Shown here: piece after piece, positions 1 through 13,200 of the stretch
Layout of the letters: every line of letters starts with the position of its first letter
How positions within the stretch are numbered: the first letter of the stretch is position 1
Assembly (NCBI GenBank): GCA_964019135.1
Contig: OZ025253.1
Span: 37,994,548 to 38,058,547 of the forward strand
Reading direction: 5' to 3'
Length of the DNA: 64,000 nucleotides
From: Arenicola marina
Lineage: Eukaryota; Annelida; Polychaeta; Arenicolidae
Translations under genes and position numbers: made by a program
The notes under the pieces: model-generated
What the model saw: only the letters and a program-made list of their open reading frames with translations
What the model was told of the DNA's origin: nothing
Databases searched by the model: none

Positions 1-3000
1 TCCAGGTTTGTTTGGCTTCATCTCGCTGGGACGTGGAGTCTGTATCACTGTATTACCTCCTTCCAGGTCTGTTTGGCTTCATCTCGCTGGGACGTGGAGT
101 CTGTATCACTGTATTACCTCCTTCCAGGTCTGTTTGGCTTCATCTCGCTGGGACGTGGAGTCTGTATCACGGTATTACCTCCTTCCAGGTCTGTTTGCCT
201 TCATCTCGCTGGGACGTGGAGTCTGTATCACTGTATTGCCTCCTTCCAGGTCTGTTTGGCTTCATCTCGCTGGGACGTGGAGTCTGTATCACTGTATTAC
301 CTCCTTCCAGGTTTGTTTGGCTTCATCTCGCTGGGACGTGGAGTCTGTATCACTGTATTACCTCCTTCCAGGTCTGTTTGGCTTCATCTCGCCGGGACGT
401 GGAGTCTGTATCACTGTATTGCCTCCTTCCAGGTCTGTTTGGCTTCATCTCGCTGGGACGTGGAGTCTGTATCACTGTATTGCCTCCTTCCAGGTCTGTT
501 TGGCTTCATCTCGCTGGGACGTGGAGTCTGTATCGCTGCATTACCTCCTTCCAGGTTTGTTTGGCTTCATCTCGCTGGGACGTGGAGTCTGTATCGCTGC
601 ATTACCTCCTTCCAGGTTTGTTTGGCTTCATCTCGCTGGGACGTGGAGTCTGTATCGCTGTATTGCCTCCTTTTCAGGTCTGTTTGGCTTCATCTCGCTG
701 GGACGTGGAGTCTGTATCATTGTATTGCCTCCTTCCAGGTTTGTTTGGCTTCATCTCGCTGGGACGTGGAGTCTGTATCGCTGTATTGCCTCCTTCCAGG
801 TCTGTTTGGCTTCATCTCGCTGGGACGTGGAGTCTGTATCGCTGTATTGCCTCCTTCCAGGTCTGTTTGGCTTCATCTCGCTGGGACGTGGAGTCTGTAT
901 CATTGTATTGCCTCCTTCCAGGTCTGTTTGGCTTCATCTCGCTGGGACGTGGAGTCTGTATTACTGTATTACATCCTTCCAGGTCTGTTTGGCTTCATCT
1001 CGCTAGGACGTGGAGTCTGTATCGCTGTATTGCCTCCTTCCAGGTCTGTTTGGCTTCATCTCGCTGGGACGTGGAGTCTGTATCATTGTATTGCCTCCTT
1101 CCAGGTCTGTTTGGCTTCATCTCGCTGGGACGTGGAGTCTGTATTACTGTATTACATCCTTCCAGGTCTGTTTGGCTTCATCTCGCTGGGACGTGGAGTC
1201 TGTATCACTGTATTACCTCCTTCCAGCTCTGTTTGGCTTCATCTCGCTGGGACGTGGAGTCTGTATCACTGTATTACCTCCTTCCAGGTCTGTTTGGCTT
1301 CATCTCGCTGGGACGTGGAGTCTGTATCACTGCATTACCTCCTTCCAGGTCTGTTTGGCTTCATCTCGCTGGGACGTGGAGTCTGTATCACTGTATTGCC
1401 TCCTTCCAGGTCTGTTTGGCTTCATCTCGCTGGGACGTGGAGTCTGTATCACTGCATTACCTCCTTCCAGGTCTGTTTGGCTTCATCTCGCTGGGACGTG
1501 GAGTCTGTATCACTGTATTGCCTCCTTCCAGGTCTGTTTGGCTTCATCTCGCTGAGACGTGGAGTCTGTATCACTGCATTACCTCCTTCCAGGTTTGTTT
1601 GGCTTCATCTCGCTGGGACGTGGAGTCTGTATCGCTGTATTACCTCCTTCCAGGTCTGTTTGGCTTCATCTCGCTGGGACGTGGAGTCTGTATCGCTGTA
1701 TTGTCTCCTTCCTGGTCTGTTTGGCTTCATCTCGCTGGGACGTGGAGTCTGTATCACTGTATTGCCTCCTTCCAGGTCTGTTTGGCTTCATCCCGCTGGG
1801 ACGTGGAGTCTGTATCGCTGTATTACCTCCTTCCAGGTCTGTTTGGCTTCATCTCGCTGGGACGTGGAGTCTGTATCACTGTATTGCCTCCTTCCAGGTC
1901 TGTTTGGCTTCATCTCGCTGGGACGTGGAGTCTGTATCACTGTATTGCCTCCTTCCAGGTCTGTTTGGCTTCATCTCGCTGGGACGTGGAGTCTGTATCA
2001 CTGCATTACCTCCTTCCAGGTTTGTTTGGCTTCATCTCGCTGGGACGTGGAGTCTGTATCGCTGTATTACCTCCTTCCAGGTCTGTTTGGCTTCATCTCG
2101 CTGGGACGTGGAGTCTGTATCGCTGTATTGTCTCCTTCCAGGTCTGTTTGGCTTCATCTCGCTGGGACGTGGAGTCTGTATCACTGTATTGCCTCCTTCC
2201 AGGTCTGTTTGGCTTCATCTCGCTGGGACGTGGAGTCTGTATCGCTGTATTACCTCCTTCCAGGTCTGTTTGGCTTCATCTCGCTGGGGCGTGGAGTCTG
2301 TATCGCTGTATTACCTCCTTCCAGGTCTGTTTGGCTTCATCTCGCTGGGACGTGGAGTCTGTATCACTGTATTGCCTCCTTCCAGGTCTGTTTGGCTTCA
2401 TCTCGCTGGGACGTGGAGTCTGTGTCACTGTATTGCCTCCTTCCAGGTCCGTTTGGCTTCATCTCGCTGGGACGTGGAGTCTGTATCACTGTATTGCCTC
2501 CTTCCAGGTCTGTTTGGCTTCATCTCGCTGGGACGTGCAGTCTGTATCACGGTATTGCCTCCTTCCAGGTCTGTTTGGCTTCATCTCGCTGGGACGTGGA
2601 GTCTGTATCACTGTATTGCCTCCTTCCAGGTCTGTTTGGCTTCATCTCGCTGGGACGTGCAGTCTGTATCGCTGTATTACCTCCTTCCAGGTCTGTTTGG
2701 CTTCATCTCGCTGGGACATGGAGTCTGTATCACTGTATTACCTCCTTCCAGGTCTGTTTGGCTTCATCTCGCTGGGATGTGCAGTCTGTATCGCTGTATT
2801 ACCTCCATCCAGGTCTGTTTGGCTTCATCTCGCTGGGACGTGGAGTCTGTATCGCTGTATTACATCCTTCCAGGTCTGGTTGGCTTCATCTCGCTGGGAC
2901 GTGGAGTCTGTATCACGGTATTGCCTCCTTCCAGGTCCGTTTGGCTTCATCTCGCTGGGACGTGGAGTCTGTATCACTGTATTGCCTCCTTCCAGGTCTG

Positions 3001-6000
3001 TTTGGCTTCATCTCGCTGGGACGTGGAGTCTGTATCACGGTATTGCCTCCTTCCAGGTCTGTTTGGCTTCATCTCGCTGGGACGTGGAGTCTGTATCACT
3101 GTATTGCCTCCTTCCAGGTCTGTTTGGCTTCATCTCGCTGGGACGTGCAGTCTGTATCGCTGTATTACCTCCTTCCAGGTCTGTTTGGCTTCATCTCGCT
3201 GGGACATGGAGTCTGTATCACTGTATTACCTCCTTCCAGGTCTGTTTGGCTTCATCTCGCTGGGATGTGCAGTCTGTATCGCTGTATTACCTCCTTCCAG
3301 GTCTGTTTGGCTTCATCTCGCTGGGACGTGGAGTCTGTATCGCTGTATTACATCCTTCCAGGTCTGGTTGGCTTCATCTCGCTGGGACGTGGAGTCTGTA
3401 TCACTGTATTGCCTCCTTCCATGTCTGTTTGGCTTCATCTCGCTGGGACGTGGAGTCTGTATCACTGTATTACCTCCTTCCAGGTCTGTTTGGCTTCATC
3501 TCGCTGGGACGTGAAATCTGTATCACTGTATTGCCTCCTTCCAGGTCTGTTAGGCTTCATCTCGCTGGGACGTGGAGTCTGTATCGCTGTATTACCTCCC
3601 TCCAGGTCTGTTTGGCTTCATCTCGCTGGGACGTGGAGTCTGTATCGCTGTATTACCTCCTTCCAGGTCTGTTTGGCTTTATCTCGCTGGGACGTGGAGT
3701 CGGTATCACTGTATTACCTCCTTCCATGTCTGTTTGGCTTCATCTCGCTGGGACGTTGAGTCTGTATCACTGTATTACCTCCTTCCAGGTCTGTTTGGCT
3801 TCATTTCGCTGGGACGTGGAGTCTGTATCACTGTATTGCCTCCTTCCAGGTCCGTTTGGCTTCATCTCGCTGGGACGTGGAGTCTGTATCACTGTATTGC
3901 CTCCTTCCAGGTCTGTTTGGCTTCATCTCGCTGGGACGTGCAGTCTGTATCACGGTATTGCCTCCTTCCAGGTCTGTTTGGCTTCATCTCGCTGGGACGT
4001 GGAGTCTGTATCACTGTATTGCCTCCTTCCAGGTCTGTTTGGCTTCATCTCGCTGGGACGTGCAGTCTGTATCGCTGTATTACCTCCTTCCAGGTCTGTT
4101 TGGCTTCATCTCGCTGGGACATGGAGTCTGTATCACTGTATTACCTCCTTCCAGGTCTGTTTGGCTTCATCTCGCTGGGATGTGCAGTCTGTATCGCTGT
4201 ATTACCTCCTTCCAGGTCTGTTTGGCTTCATCTCGCTGGGACGTGGAGTCTGTATCGCTGTATTACATCCTTCCAGGTCTGGTTGGCTTCATCTCGCTGG
4301 GACGTGGAGTCTGTATCACGGTATTGCCTCCTTCCAGGTCTGTTTGGCTTCATTTCGCTGGGACGTGGAGTCTGTATCACGGTATTGCCTCCTTCCAGGT
4401 CTGTTTGGCTTCATCTCGCTGGGACGTGGAGTCTGTATCACTGTATTGCCTCCTTCCAGGTCTGTTTGGCTTCATCTCGCTGGGACGTGCAGTCTGTATC
4501 GCTGTATTACCTCCTTCCAGGTCTGTTTGGCTTCATCTCGCTGGGACGTGGAGTCTGTATCACTGTATTACCTCCTTCCAGGTCTGTTTGGCTTCATCTC
4601 GCTGGGACGTGCAGTCTGTATCGCTGTATTACCTCCTTCCAGGTCTGTTTGGCTTCATCTCGCTGGGACATGGAGTCTGTATCACTGTATTACCTCCTTC
4701 CAGGTCTGTTTGGCTTCATCTCGCTGGGATGTGCAGTCTGTATCGCTGTATTACCTCCTTCCAGGTCTGTTTGGCTTCATCTCGCTGGGACGTGGAGTCT
4801 GTATCGCTGTATTACATCCTTCCAGGTCTGGTTGGCTTCATCTCGCTGGGACGTGGAGTCTGTATCACGGTATTACCTCCTTCCAGGTCTGTTTGGCTTT
4901 ATCTCGCTGGGACGTGGAGTCTGTATCACTGTATTGCCTCCTTCCAGGTCTGTTTGGCTTCATCTCGCTGGGACGTGGAGTCTGTATCACGGTATTACCT
5001 CCTTCCAGGTCTGTTTGGCTTCATCTCGCTGGGACGTGGAGTCTGTATCACTGTATTACCTCCTTCCAGGTCTGTTTGGCTTCATCTCGCTGGGACGTGA
5101 AATCTGTATCACTGTATTGCCTCCTTCCAGGTCTGTTTGGCTTCATCTCGCTGGGACGTGGAGTCTGTATCACTGTATTGCCTCCTTTTCAGATCTGTTT
5201 GGCTTCATCTCGCTGGGACGTGGAGTCTGTATCACTGTATTACCTCCTTCCAGGTCTGTTTGGCTTCATCTCGCTGGGGCGTGGAGTCTGTATCACTGTA
5301 TTGCCTCCTTTCAGGTTTGTTTGGCTTCATCTCGCTGGGACGTGGAGTCTGTATCACTGTATTACCTCCTTCCAGGTTAGTTTGGCTTCATCTCGCTGGG
5401 ACGTGGAGTCTGTATCGCTGTATTGCCTCCTTCCAGGTCTGTTTGGCTTCATCTCGCTGGGACGTGGAGTCGGTATCACTGTATTACCTCCTTCCATGTC
5501 TGTTTGGCTTCATCTCGCTGGGACGTTGAGTCTGTATCACTGTATTACCTCCTTCCAGGTCTGTTTGGCTTCATCTCGCTGGGACGTGGAGTCTGTATCA
5601 CTGTATTGCCTCCTTCCAGGTCCGTTTGGCTTCATCTCGCTGGGACGTGGAGTCTGTATCACTGTATTGCCTCCTTCCAGGTCTGTTTGGCTTCATCTCG
5701 CTGGGACGTGCAGTCTGTATCACGGTATTGCCTCCTTCCAGGTCTGTTTGGCTTCATCTCGCTGGGACGTGGAGTCTGTATCACTGTATTGCCTCCTTCC
5801 AGGTCTGTTTGGCTTCATCTCGCTGGGACGTGCAGTCTGTATCGCTGTATTAACTCCTTCCAGGTCTGTTTGGCTTCATCTCGCTGGGACATGGAGTCTG
5901 TATCACTGTATTACCTCCTTCCAGGTCTGTTTGGCTTCATCTCGCTGGGATGTGCAGTCTGTATCGCTGTATTACCTCCTTCCAGGTCTGTTTGGCTTCA

Positions 6001-6575
6001 TCTCGCTGGGACGTGGAGTCTGTATCACTGTATTACCTCCTTCCAGGTCTGTTTGGCTTCATCTCGCTGGGACGTGCAGTCTGTATCGCTGTATTACCTC
6101 CTTCCAGGTCTGTTTGGCTTCATCTCGCTGGGACATGGAGTCTGTATCACTGTATTACCTCCTTCCAGGTCTGTTTGGCTTCATCTCGCTGGGATGTGCA
6201 GTCTGTATCGCTGTATTACCTCCTTCCAGGTCTGTTTGGCTTCATCTCGCTGGGACGTGGAGTCTGTATCGCTGTATTACATCCTTCCAGGTCTGGTTGG
6301 CTTCATCTCGCTGGGACGTGGAGTCTGTATCACGGTATTACCTCCTTCCAGGTCTGTTTGGCTTTATCTCGCTGGGACGTGGAGTCTGTATCACTGTATT
6401 GCCTCCTTCCAGGTCTGTTTGGCTTCATCTCGCTGGGACGTGGAGTCTGTATCACGGTATTACCTCCTTCCAGGTCTGTTTGGCTTCATCTCGCTGGGAC
6501 GTGGAGTCTGTATCACTGTATTACCTCCTTCCAGGTCTGTTTGGCTTCATCTCGCTGGGACGTGAAATCTGTATC
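1..6575 (+). repeat. Higher-order block A of the 61-bp array (paired with 10,261-17,079)
   Basis: Positions 1 to about 3,660 match 10,261 to about 13,920 at a constant offset of 10,260. From about 3,670 to 6,575 the offset becomes 10,504, because the second copy holds four more units (244 bp). Rare unit variants are shared at the same relative places. Examples are GTATTAACTC at 5,847 and 16,351, and GACGTTGAG near 3,752 and 14,256. This is recent block duplication rather than independent unit mutation. Only scattered differences were seen, for example GTGAAATC at 3,512 against GTGGAGTC in the other copy. Confidence 0.9.
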
Positions 6576-7736
6576 GCTGTATTGCCTCCTTTTCAGGTCT
6601 GTTTGGCTTCATCTCGCTGGGACGTGGAGTCTGTATCATTGTATTGCCTCCTTCCAGGTTTGTTTGGCTTCATCTCGCTGGGACGTGGAGTCTGTATCAC
6701 TGTATTACCTCCTTCCAGGTCTGTTTGGCTTCATCTCGCTGGGACGTGGAGTCTGTATCACTGTATTACCTCCTTCCAGGTCTGTTTGGCTTCATCTCGC
6801 TGGGACGTGGAGTCTGTATCACGGTATTACCTCCTTCCAGGTCTGTTTGCCTTCATCTCGCTGGGACGTGGAGTCTGTATCACTGTATTGCCTCCTTCCA
6901 GGTCTGTTTGGCTTCATCTCGCTGGGACGTGGAGTCTGTATCACTGTATTACCTCCTTCCAGGTTTGTTTGGCTTCATCTCGCTGGGACGTGGAGTCTGT
7001 ATCACTGTATTACCTCCTTCCAGGTCTGTTTGGCTTCATCTCGCCGGGACGTGGAGTCTGTATCACTGTATTGCCTCCTTCCAGGTCTGTTTGGCTTCAT
7101 CTCGCTGGGACGTGGAGTCTGTATCACTGTATTGCCTCATTCCAGGTCTGTTTGGCTTCATCTCGCTGGGACGTGGAGTCTGTATCGCTGCATTACCTCC
7201 TTCCAGGTTTGTTTGGCTTCATCTCGCTGGGACGTGGAGTCTGTATCGCTGCATTACCTCCTTCCAGGTTTGTTTGGCTTCATCTCGCTGGGACGTGGAG
7301 TCTGTATCGCTGTATTGCCTCCTTTTCAGGTCTGTTTGGCTTCATCTCGCTGGGACGTGGAGTCTGTATCATTGTATTGCCTCCTTCCAGGTTTGTTTGG
7401 CTTCATCTCGCTGGGACGTGGAGTCTGTATCACTGTATTGCCTCCTTCCAGGTCTGTTTGGCTTCATCTCGCTGGGACGTGGAGTCTGTATCACTGTATT
7501 ACCTCCTTCCAGGTCTGTTTGGCTTCATCTCGCTGGGACGTGGAGTCTGTATCACTGCATTACCTCCTTCCAGGTTTGTTTGGCTTCATCTCGCTGGGAC
7601 GTGGAGTCTGTATCGCTGTATTGCCTCCTTTTCAGGTCTGTTTGGCTTCATCTCGCTGGGACGTGGAGTCTGTATCGCTGTATTACCTCCTTCCAGGTCG
7701 GTTTGGCTTCATCTCGCTGGGACGTGGAGTCTGTAT

Positions 7737-8716
7737 CATTGTATTGCCTCCTTCCAGGTTTGTTTGGCTTCATCTCGCTGGGACGTGGAGTCTGTATCAC
7801 TGTATTACCTCCTTCCAGGTCTGTTTGGCTTCATCTCGCTGGGACGTGGAGTCTGTATCGCTGTATTGCCTCCTTTTCAGGTCTGTTTGGCTTCATCTCG
7901 CTGGGACGTGGAGTCTGTATCACTGTATTACCTCCTTCCAGGTCTGTTTGGCTTCATCTCGCTGGGACGTGGAGTCTGTATCACTGCATTACCTCCTTCC
8001 AGGTCTGTTTGGCTTCATCTCGCTGGGACGTGGAGTCTGTATCACTGTATTACCTCCTTCCAGGTCTGTTTGGCTTCATCTCGCTGGGACGTGGAGTCTG
8101 TATCACTGTATTACCTCCTTCCAGGTCTGTTTGGCTTCATCTCGCTGGGACGTGGAGTCTGTATCGCTGTATTGCCTCCTTTTCAGGTCTGTTTGGCTTC
8201 ATCTCGCTGGGACGTGGAGTCTGTATCATTGTATTGCCTCCTTCCAGGTTTGTTTGGCTTCATCTCGCTGGGACGTGGAGTCTGTATCACTGTATTACCT
8301 CCTTCCAGGTCTGTTTGGCTTCATCTCGCTGGGACGTGGAGTCTGTATCGCTGTATTGCCTCCTTTTCAGGTCTGTTTGGCTTCATCTCGCTGGGACGTG
8401 GAGTCTGTATCACTGTATTACCTCCTTCCAGGTCTGTTTGGCTTCATCTCGCTGGGACGTGGAGTCTGTATCACTGCATTACCTCCTTCCAGGTCTGTTT
8501 GGCTTCATCTCGCTGGGACGTGGAGTCTGTATCACTGTATTACCTCCTTCCAGGTCTGTTTGGCTTCATCTCGCTGGGACGTGGAGTCTGTATCACTGTA
8601 TTACCTCCTTCCAGGTCTGTTTGGCTTCATCTCGCTGGGACGTGGAGTCTGTATCGCTGTATTGCCTCCTTTTCAGGTCTGTTTGGCTTCATCTCGCTGG
8701 GACGTGGAGTCTGTAT
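7737..8716 (+). repeat. 490-bp (8-unit) higher-order repeat inside the 61-bp array
   Basis: The variant run CATTGTATTGCC occurs at about 7,737, 8,227 and 8,717. The ttttcag variants occur near 7,876, 8,181, 8,366 and 8,671, in pairs also 490 bases apart. Eight units with two one-base insertions give 490 bp, so a block of eight units was duplicated in tandem. Confidence 0.85.
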
Positions 8717-10260
8717 CATTGTATTGCCTCCTTCCAGGTTTGTTTGGCTTCATCTCGCTGGGACGTGGAGTCTGTATCACTGTATTACCTCCTTCCAGGT
8801 CTGTTTGGCTTCATCTCGCTGGGACGTGGAGTCTGTATCAATGTATTACCTCCTTCCAGGTCTGTTTGGCTTCATCTCGCTGGGACGTGGAGTCTGTATC
8901 ACGGTATTACCTCCTTCCAGGTCTGTTTGCCTTCATCTCGCTGGGACGTGGAGTCTGTATCACTGTATTGCCTCCTTCCAGGTCTGTTTGGCTTCATCTC
9001 GCTGGGACGTGGAGTCTGTATCACTGTATTACCTCCTTCCAGGTTTGTTTGGCTTCATCTCGCTGGGACGTGGAGTCTGTATCACTGTATTACCTCCTTC
9101 CAGGTCTGTTTGGCTTCATCTCGCCGGGACGTGGAGTCTGTATCACTGTATTGCCTCCTTCCAGGTCTGTTTGGCTTCATCTCGCTGGGACGTGGAGTCT
9201 GTATCACTGTATTGCCTCCTTCCAGGTCTGTTTGGCTTCATCTCGCTGGGACGTGGAGTCTGTATCGCTGCATTACCTCCTTCCAGGTTTGTTTGGCTTC
9301 ATCTCGCTGGGACGTGGAGTCTGTATCGCTGCATTACCTCCTTCCAGGTTTGTTTGGCTTCATCTCGCTGGGACGTGGAGTCTGTATCGCTGTATTGCCT
9401 CCTTTTCAGGTCTGTTTGGCTTCATCTCGCTGGGACGTGGAGTCTGTATCATTGTATTGCCTCCTTCCAGGTTTGTTTGGCTTCATCTCGCTGGGACGTG
9501 GAGTCTGTATCGCTGTATTGCCTCCTTCCAGGTCTGTTTGGCTTCATCTCGCTGGGACGTGGAGTCTGTATCGCTGTATTGCCTCCTTCCAGGTCTGTTT
9601 GGCTTCATCTCGCTGGGACGTGGAGTCTGTATCATTGTATTGCCTCCTTCCAGGTCTGTTTGGCTTCATCTCGCTGGGACGTGGAGTCTGGATTACTGTA
9701 TTACATCCTTCCAGGTCTGTTTGGCTTCATCTCGCTAGGACGTGGAGTCTGTATCGCTGTATTGCCTCCTTCCAGGTCTGTTTGGCTTCATCTCGCTGGG
9801 ACGTGGAGTCTGTATCGCTGTATTGCCTCCTTCCAGGTCTGTTTGGCTTCATCTCGCTGGGACGTGGAGTCTGTATCGCTGTATTGCCTCCTTTTCAGGT
9901 CTGTTTGGCTTCATCTCGCTGGGACGTGGAGTCTGTATCACTGTATTACCTCCTTCCAGGTCTGTTTGGCTTCATCTCGCTGGGACGTGGAGTCTGTATC
10001 ACTGCATTACCTCCTTCCAGGTCTGTTTGGCTTCATCTCGCTGGGACGTGGAGTCTGTATCACTGTATTACCTCCTTCCAGGTCTGTTTGGCTTCATCTC
10101 GCTGGGACGTGGAGTCTGTATCACTGTATTACCTCCTTCCAGGTCTGTTTGGCTTCATCTCGCTGGGACGTGGAGTCTGTATCGCTGTATTGCCTCCTTT
10201 TCAGGTCTGTTTGGCTTCATCTCGCTGGGACGTGGAGTCTGTATCATTGTATTGCCTCCT

Positions 10261-13200
10261 TCCAGGTTTGTTTGGCTTCATCTCGCTGGGACGTGGAGTC
10301 TGTATCACTGTATTACCTCCTTCCAGGTCTGTTTGGCTTCATCTCGCTGGGACGTGGAGTCTGTATCACTGTATTACCTCCTTCCAGGTCTGTTTGGCTT
10401 CATCTCGCTGGGACGTGGAGTCTGTATCACGGTATTACCTCCTTCCAGGTCTGTTTGCCTTCATCTCGCTGGGACGTGGAGTCTGTATCACTGTATTGCC
10501 TCCTTCCAGGTCTGTTTGGCTTCATCTCGCTGGGACGTGGAGTCTGTATCACTGTATTACCTCCTTCCAGGTTTGTTTGGCTTCATCTCGCTGGGACGTG
10601 GAGTCTGTATCACTGTATTACCTCCTTCCAGGTCTGTTTGGCTTCATCTCGCCGGGACGTGGAGTCTGTATCACTGTATTGCCTCCTTCCAGGTCTGTTT
10701 GGCTTCATCTCGCTGGGACGTGGAGTCTGTATCACTGTATTGCCTCCTTCCAGGTCTGTTTGGCTTCATCTCGCTGGGACGTGGAGTCTGTATCGCTGCA
10801 TTACCTCCTTCCAGGTTTGTTTGGCTTCATCTCGCTGGGACGTGGAGTCTGTATCGCTGCATTACCTCCTTCCAGGTTTGTTTGGCTTCATCTCGCTGGG
10901 ACGTGGAGTCTGTATCGCTGTATTGCCTCCTTTTCAGGTCTGTTTGGCTTCATCTCGCTGGGACGTGGAGTCTGTATCATTGTATTGCCTCCTTCCAGGT
11001 TTGTTTGGCTTCATCTCGCTGGGACGTGGAGTCTGTATCGCTGTATTGCCTCCTTCCAGGTCTGTTTGGCTTCATCTCGCTGGGACGTGGAGTCTGTATC
11101 GCTGTATTGCCTCCTTCCAGGTCTGTTTGGCTTCATCTCGCTGGGACGTGGAGTCTGTATCATTGTATTGCCTCCTTCCAGGTCTGTTTGGCTTCATCTC
11201 GCTGGGACGTGGAGTCTGTATTACTGTATTACATCCTTCCAGGTCTGTTTGGCTTCATCTCGCTAGGACGTGGAGTCTGTATCGCTGTATTGCCTCCTTC
11301 CAGGTCTGTTTGGCTTCATCTCGCTGGGACGTGGAGTCTGTATCATTGTATTGCCTCCTTCCAGGTCTGTTTGGCTTCATCTCGCTGGGACGTGGAGTCT
11401 GTATTACTGTATTACATCCTTCCAGGTCTGTTTGGCTTCATCTCGCTGGGACGTGGAGTCTGTATCACTGTATTACCTCCTTCCAGGTCTGTTTGGCTTC
11501 ATCTCGCTGGGACGTGGAGTCTGTATCACTGTATTACCTCCTTCCAGGTCTGTTTGGCTTCATCTCGCTGGGACGTGGAGTCTGTATCACTGCATTACCT
11601 CCTTCCAGGTCTGTTTGGCTTCATCTCGCTGGGACGTGGAGTCTGTATCACTGTATTGCCTCCTTCCAGGTCTGTTTGGCTTCATCTCGCTGGGACGTGG
11701 AGTCTGTATCACTGCATTACCTCCTTCCAGGTCTGTTTGGCTTCATCTCGCTGGGACGTGGAGTCTGTATCACTGTATTGCCTCCTTCCAGGTCTGTTTG
11801 GCTTCATCTCGCTGAGACGTGGAGTCTGTATCACTGCATTACCTCCTTCCAGGTTTGTTTGGCTTCATCTCGCTGGGACGTGGAGTCTGTATCGCTGTAT
11901 TACCTCCTTCCAGGTCTGTTTGGCTTCATCTCGCTGGGACGTGGAGTCTGTATCGCTGTATTGTCTCCTTCCTGGTCTGTTTGGCTTCATCTCGCTGGGA
12001 CGTGGAGTCTGTATCACTGTATTGCCTCCTTCCAGGTCTGTTTGGCTTCATCCCGCTGGGACGTGGAGTCTGTATCGCTGTATTACCTCCTTCCAGGTCT
12101 GTTTGGCTTCATCTCGCTGGGACGTGGAGTCTGTATCACTGTATTGCCTCCTTCCAGGTCTGTTTGGCTTCATCTCGCTGGGACGTGGAGTCTGTATCAC
12201 TGTATTGCCTCCTTCCAGGTCTGTTTGGCTTCATCTCGCTGGGACGTGGAGTCTGTATCACTGCATTACCTCCTTCCAGGTTTGTTTGGCTTCATCTCGC
12301 TGGGACGTGGAGTCTGTATCGCTGTATTACCTCCTTCCAGGTCTGTTTGGCTTCATCTCGCTGGGACGTGGAGTCTGTATCGCTGTATTGTCTCCTTCCA
12401 GGTCTGTTTGGCTTCATCTCGCTGGGACGTGGAGTCTGTATCACTGTATTGCCTCCTTCCAGGTCTGTTTGGCTTCATCTCGCTGGGACGTGGAGTCTGT
12501 ATCGCTGTATTACCTCCTTCCAGGTCTGTTTGGCTTCATCTCGCTGGGGCGTGGAGTCTGTATCGCTGTATTACCTCCTTCCAGGTCTGTTTGGCTTCAT
12601 CTCGCTGGGACGTGGAGTCTGTATCACTGTATTGCCTCCTTCCAGGTCTGTTTGGCTTCATCTCGCTGGGACGTGGAGTCTGTGTCACTGTATTGCCTCC
12701 TTCCAGGTCCGTTTGGCTTCATCTCGCTGGGACGTGGAGTCTGTATCACTGTATTGCCTCCTTCCAGGTCTGTTTGGCTTCATCTCGCTGGGACGTGCAG
12801 TCTGTATCACGGTATTGCCTCCTTCCAGGTCTGTTTGGCTTCATCTCGCTGGGACGTGGAGTCTGTATCACTGTATTGCCTCCTTCCAGGTCTGTTTGGC
12901 TTCATCTCGCTGGGACGTGCAGTCTGTATCGCTGTATTACCTCCTTCCAGGTCTGTTTGGCTTCATCTCGCTGGGACATGGAGTCTGTATCACTGTATTA
13001 CCTCCTTCCAGGTCTGTTTGGCTTCATCTCGCTGGGATGTGCAGTCTGTATCGCTGTATTACCTCCATCCAGGTCTCTTTGGCTTCATCTCGCTGGGACG
13101 TGGAGTCTGTATCGCTGTATTACATCCTTCCAGGTCTGGTTGGCTTCATCTCGCTGGGACGTGGAGTCTGTATCACGGTATTGCCTCCTTCCAGGTCCGT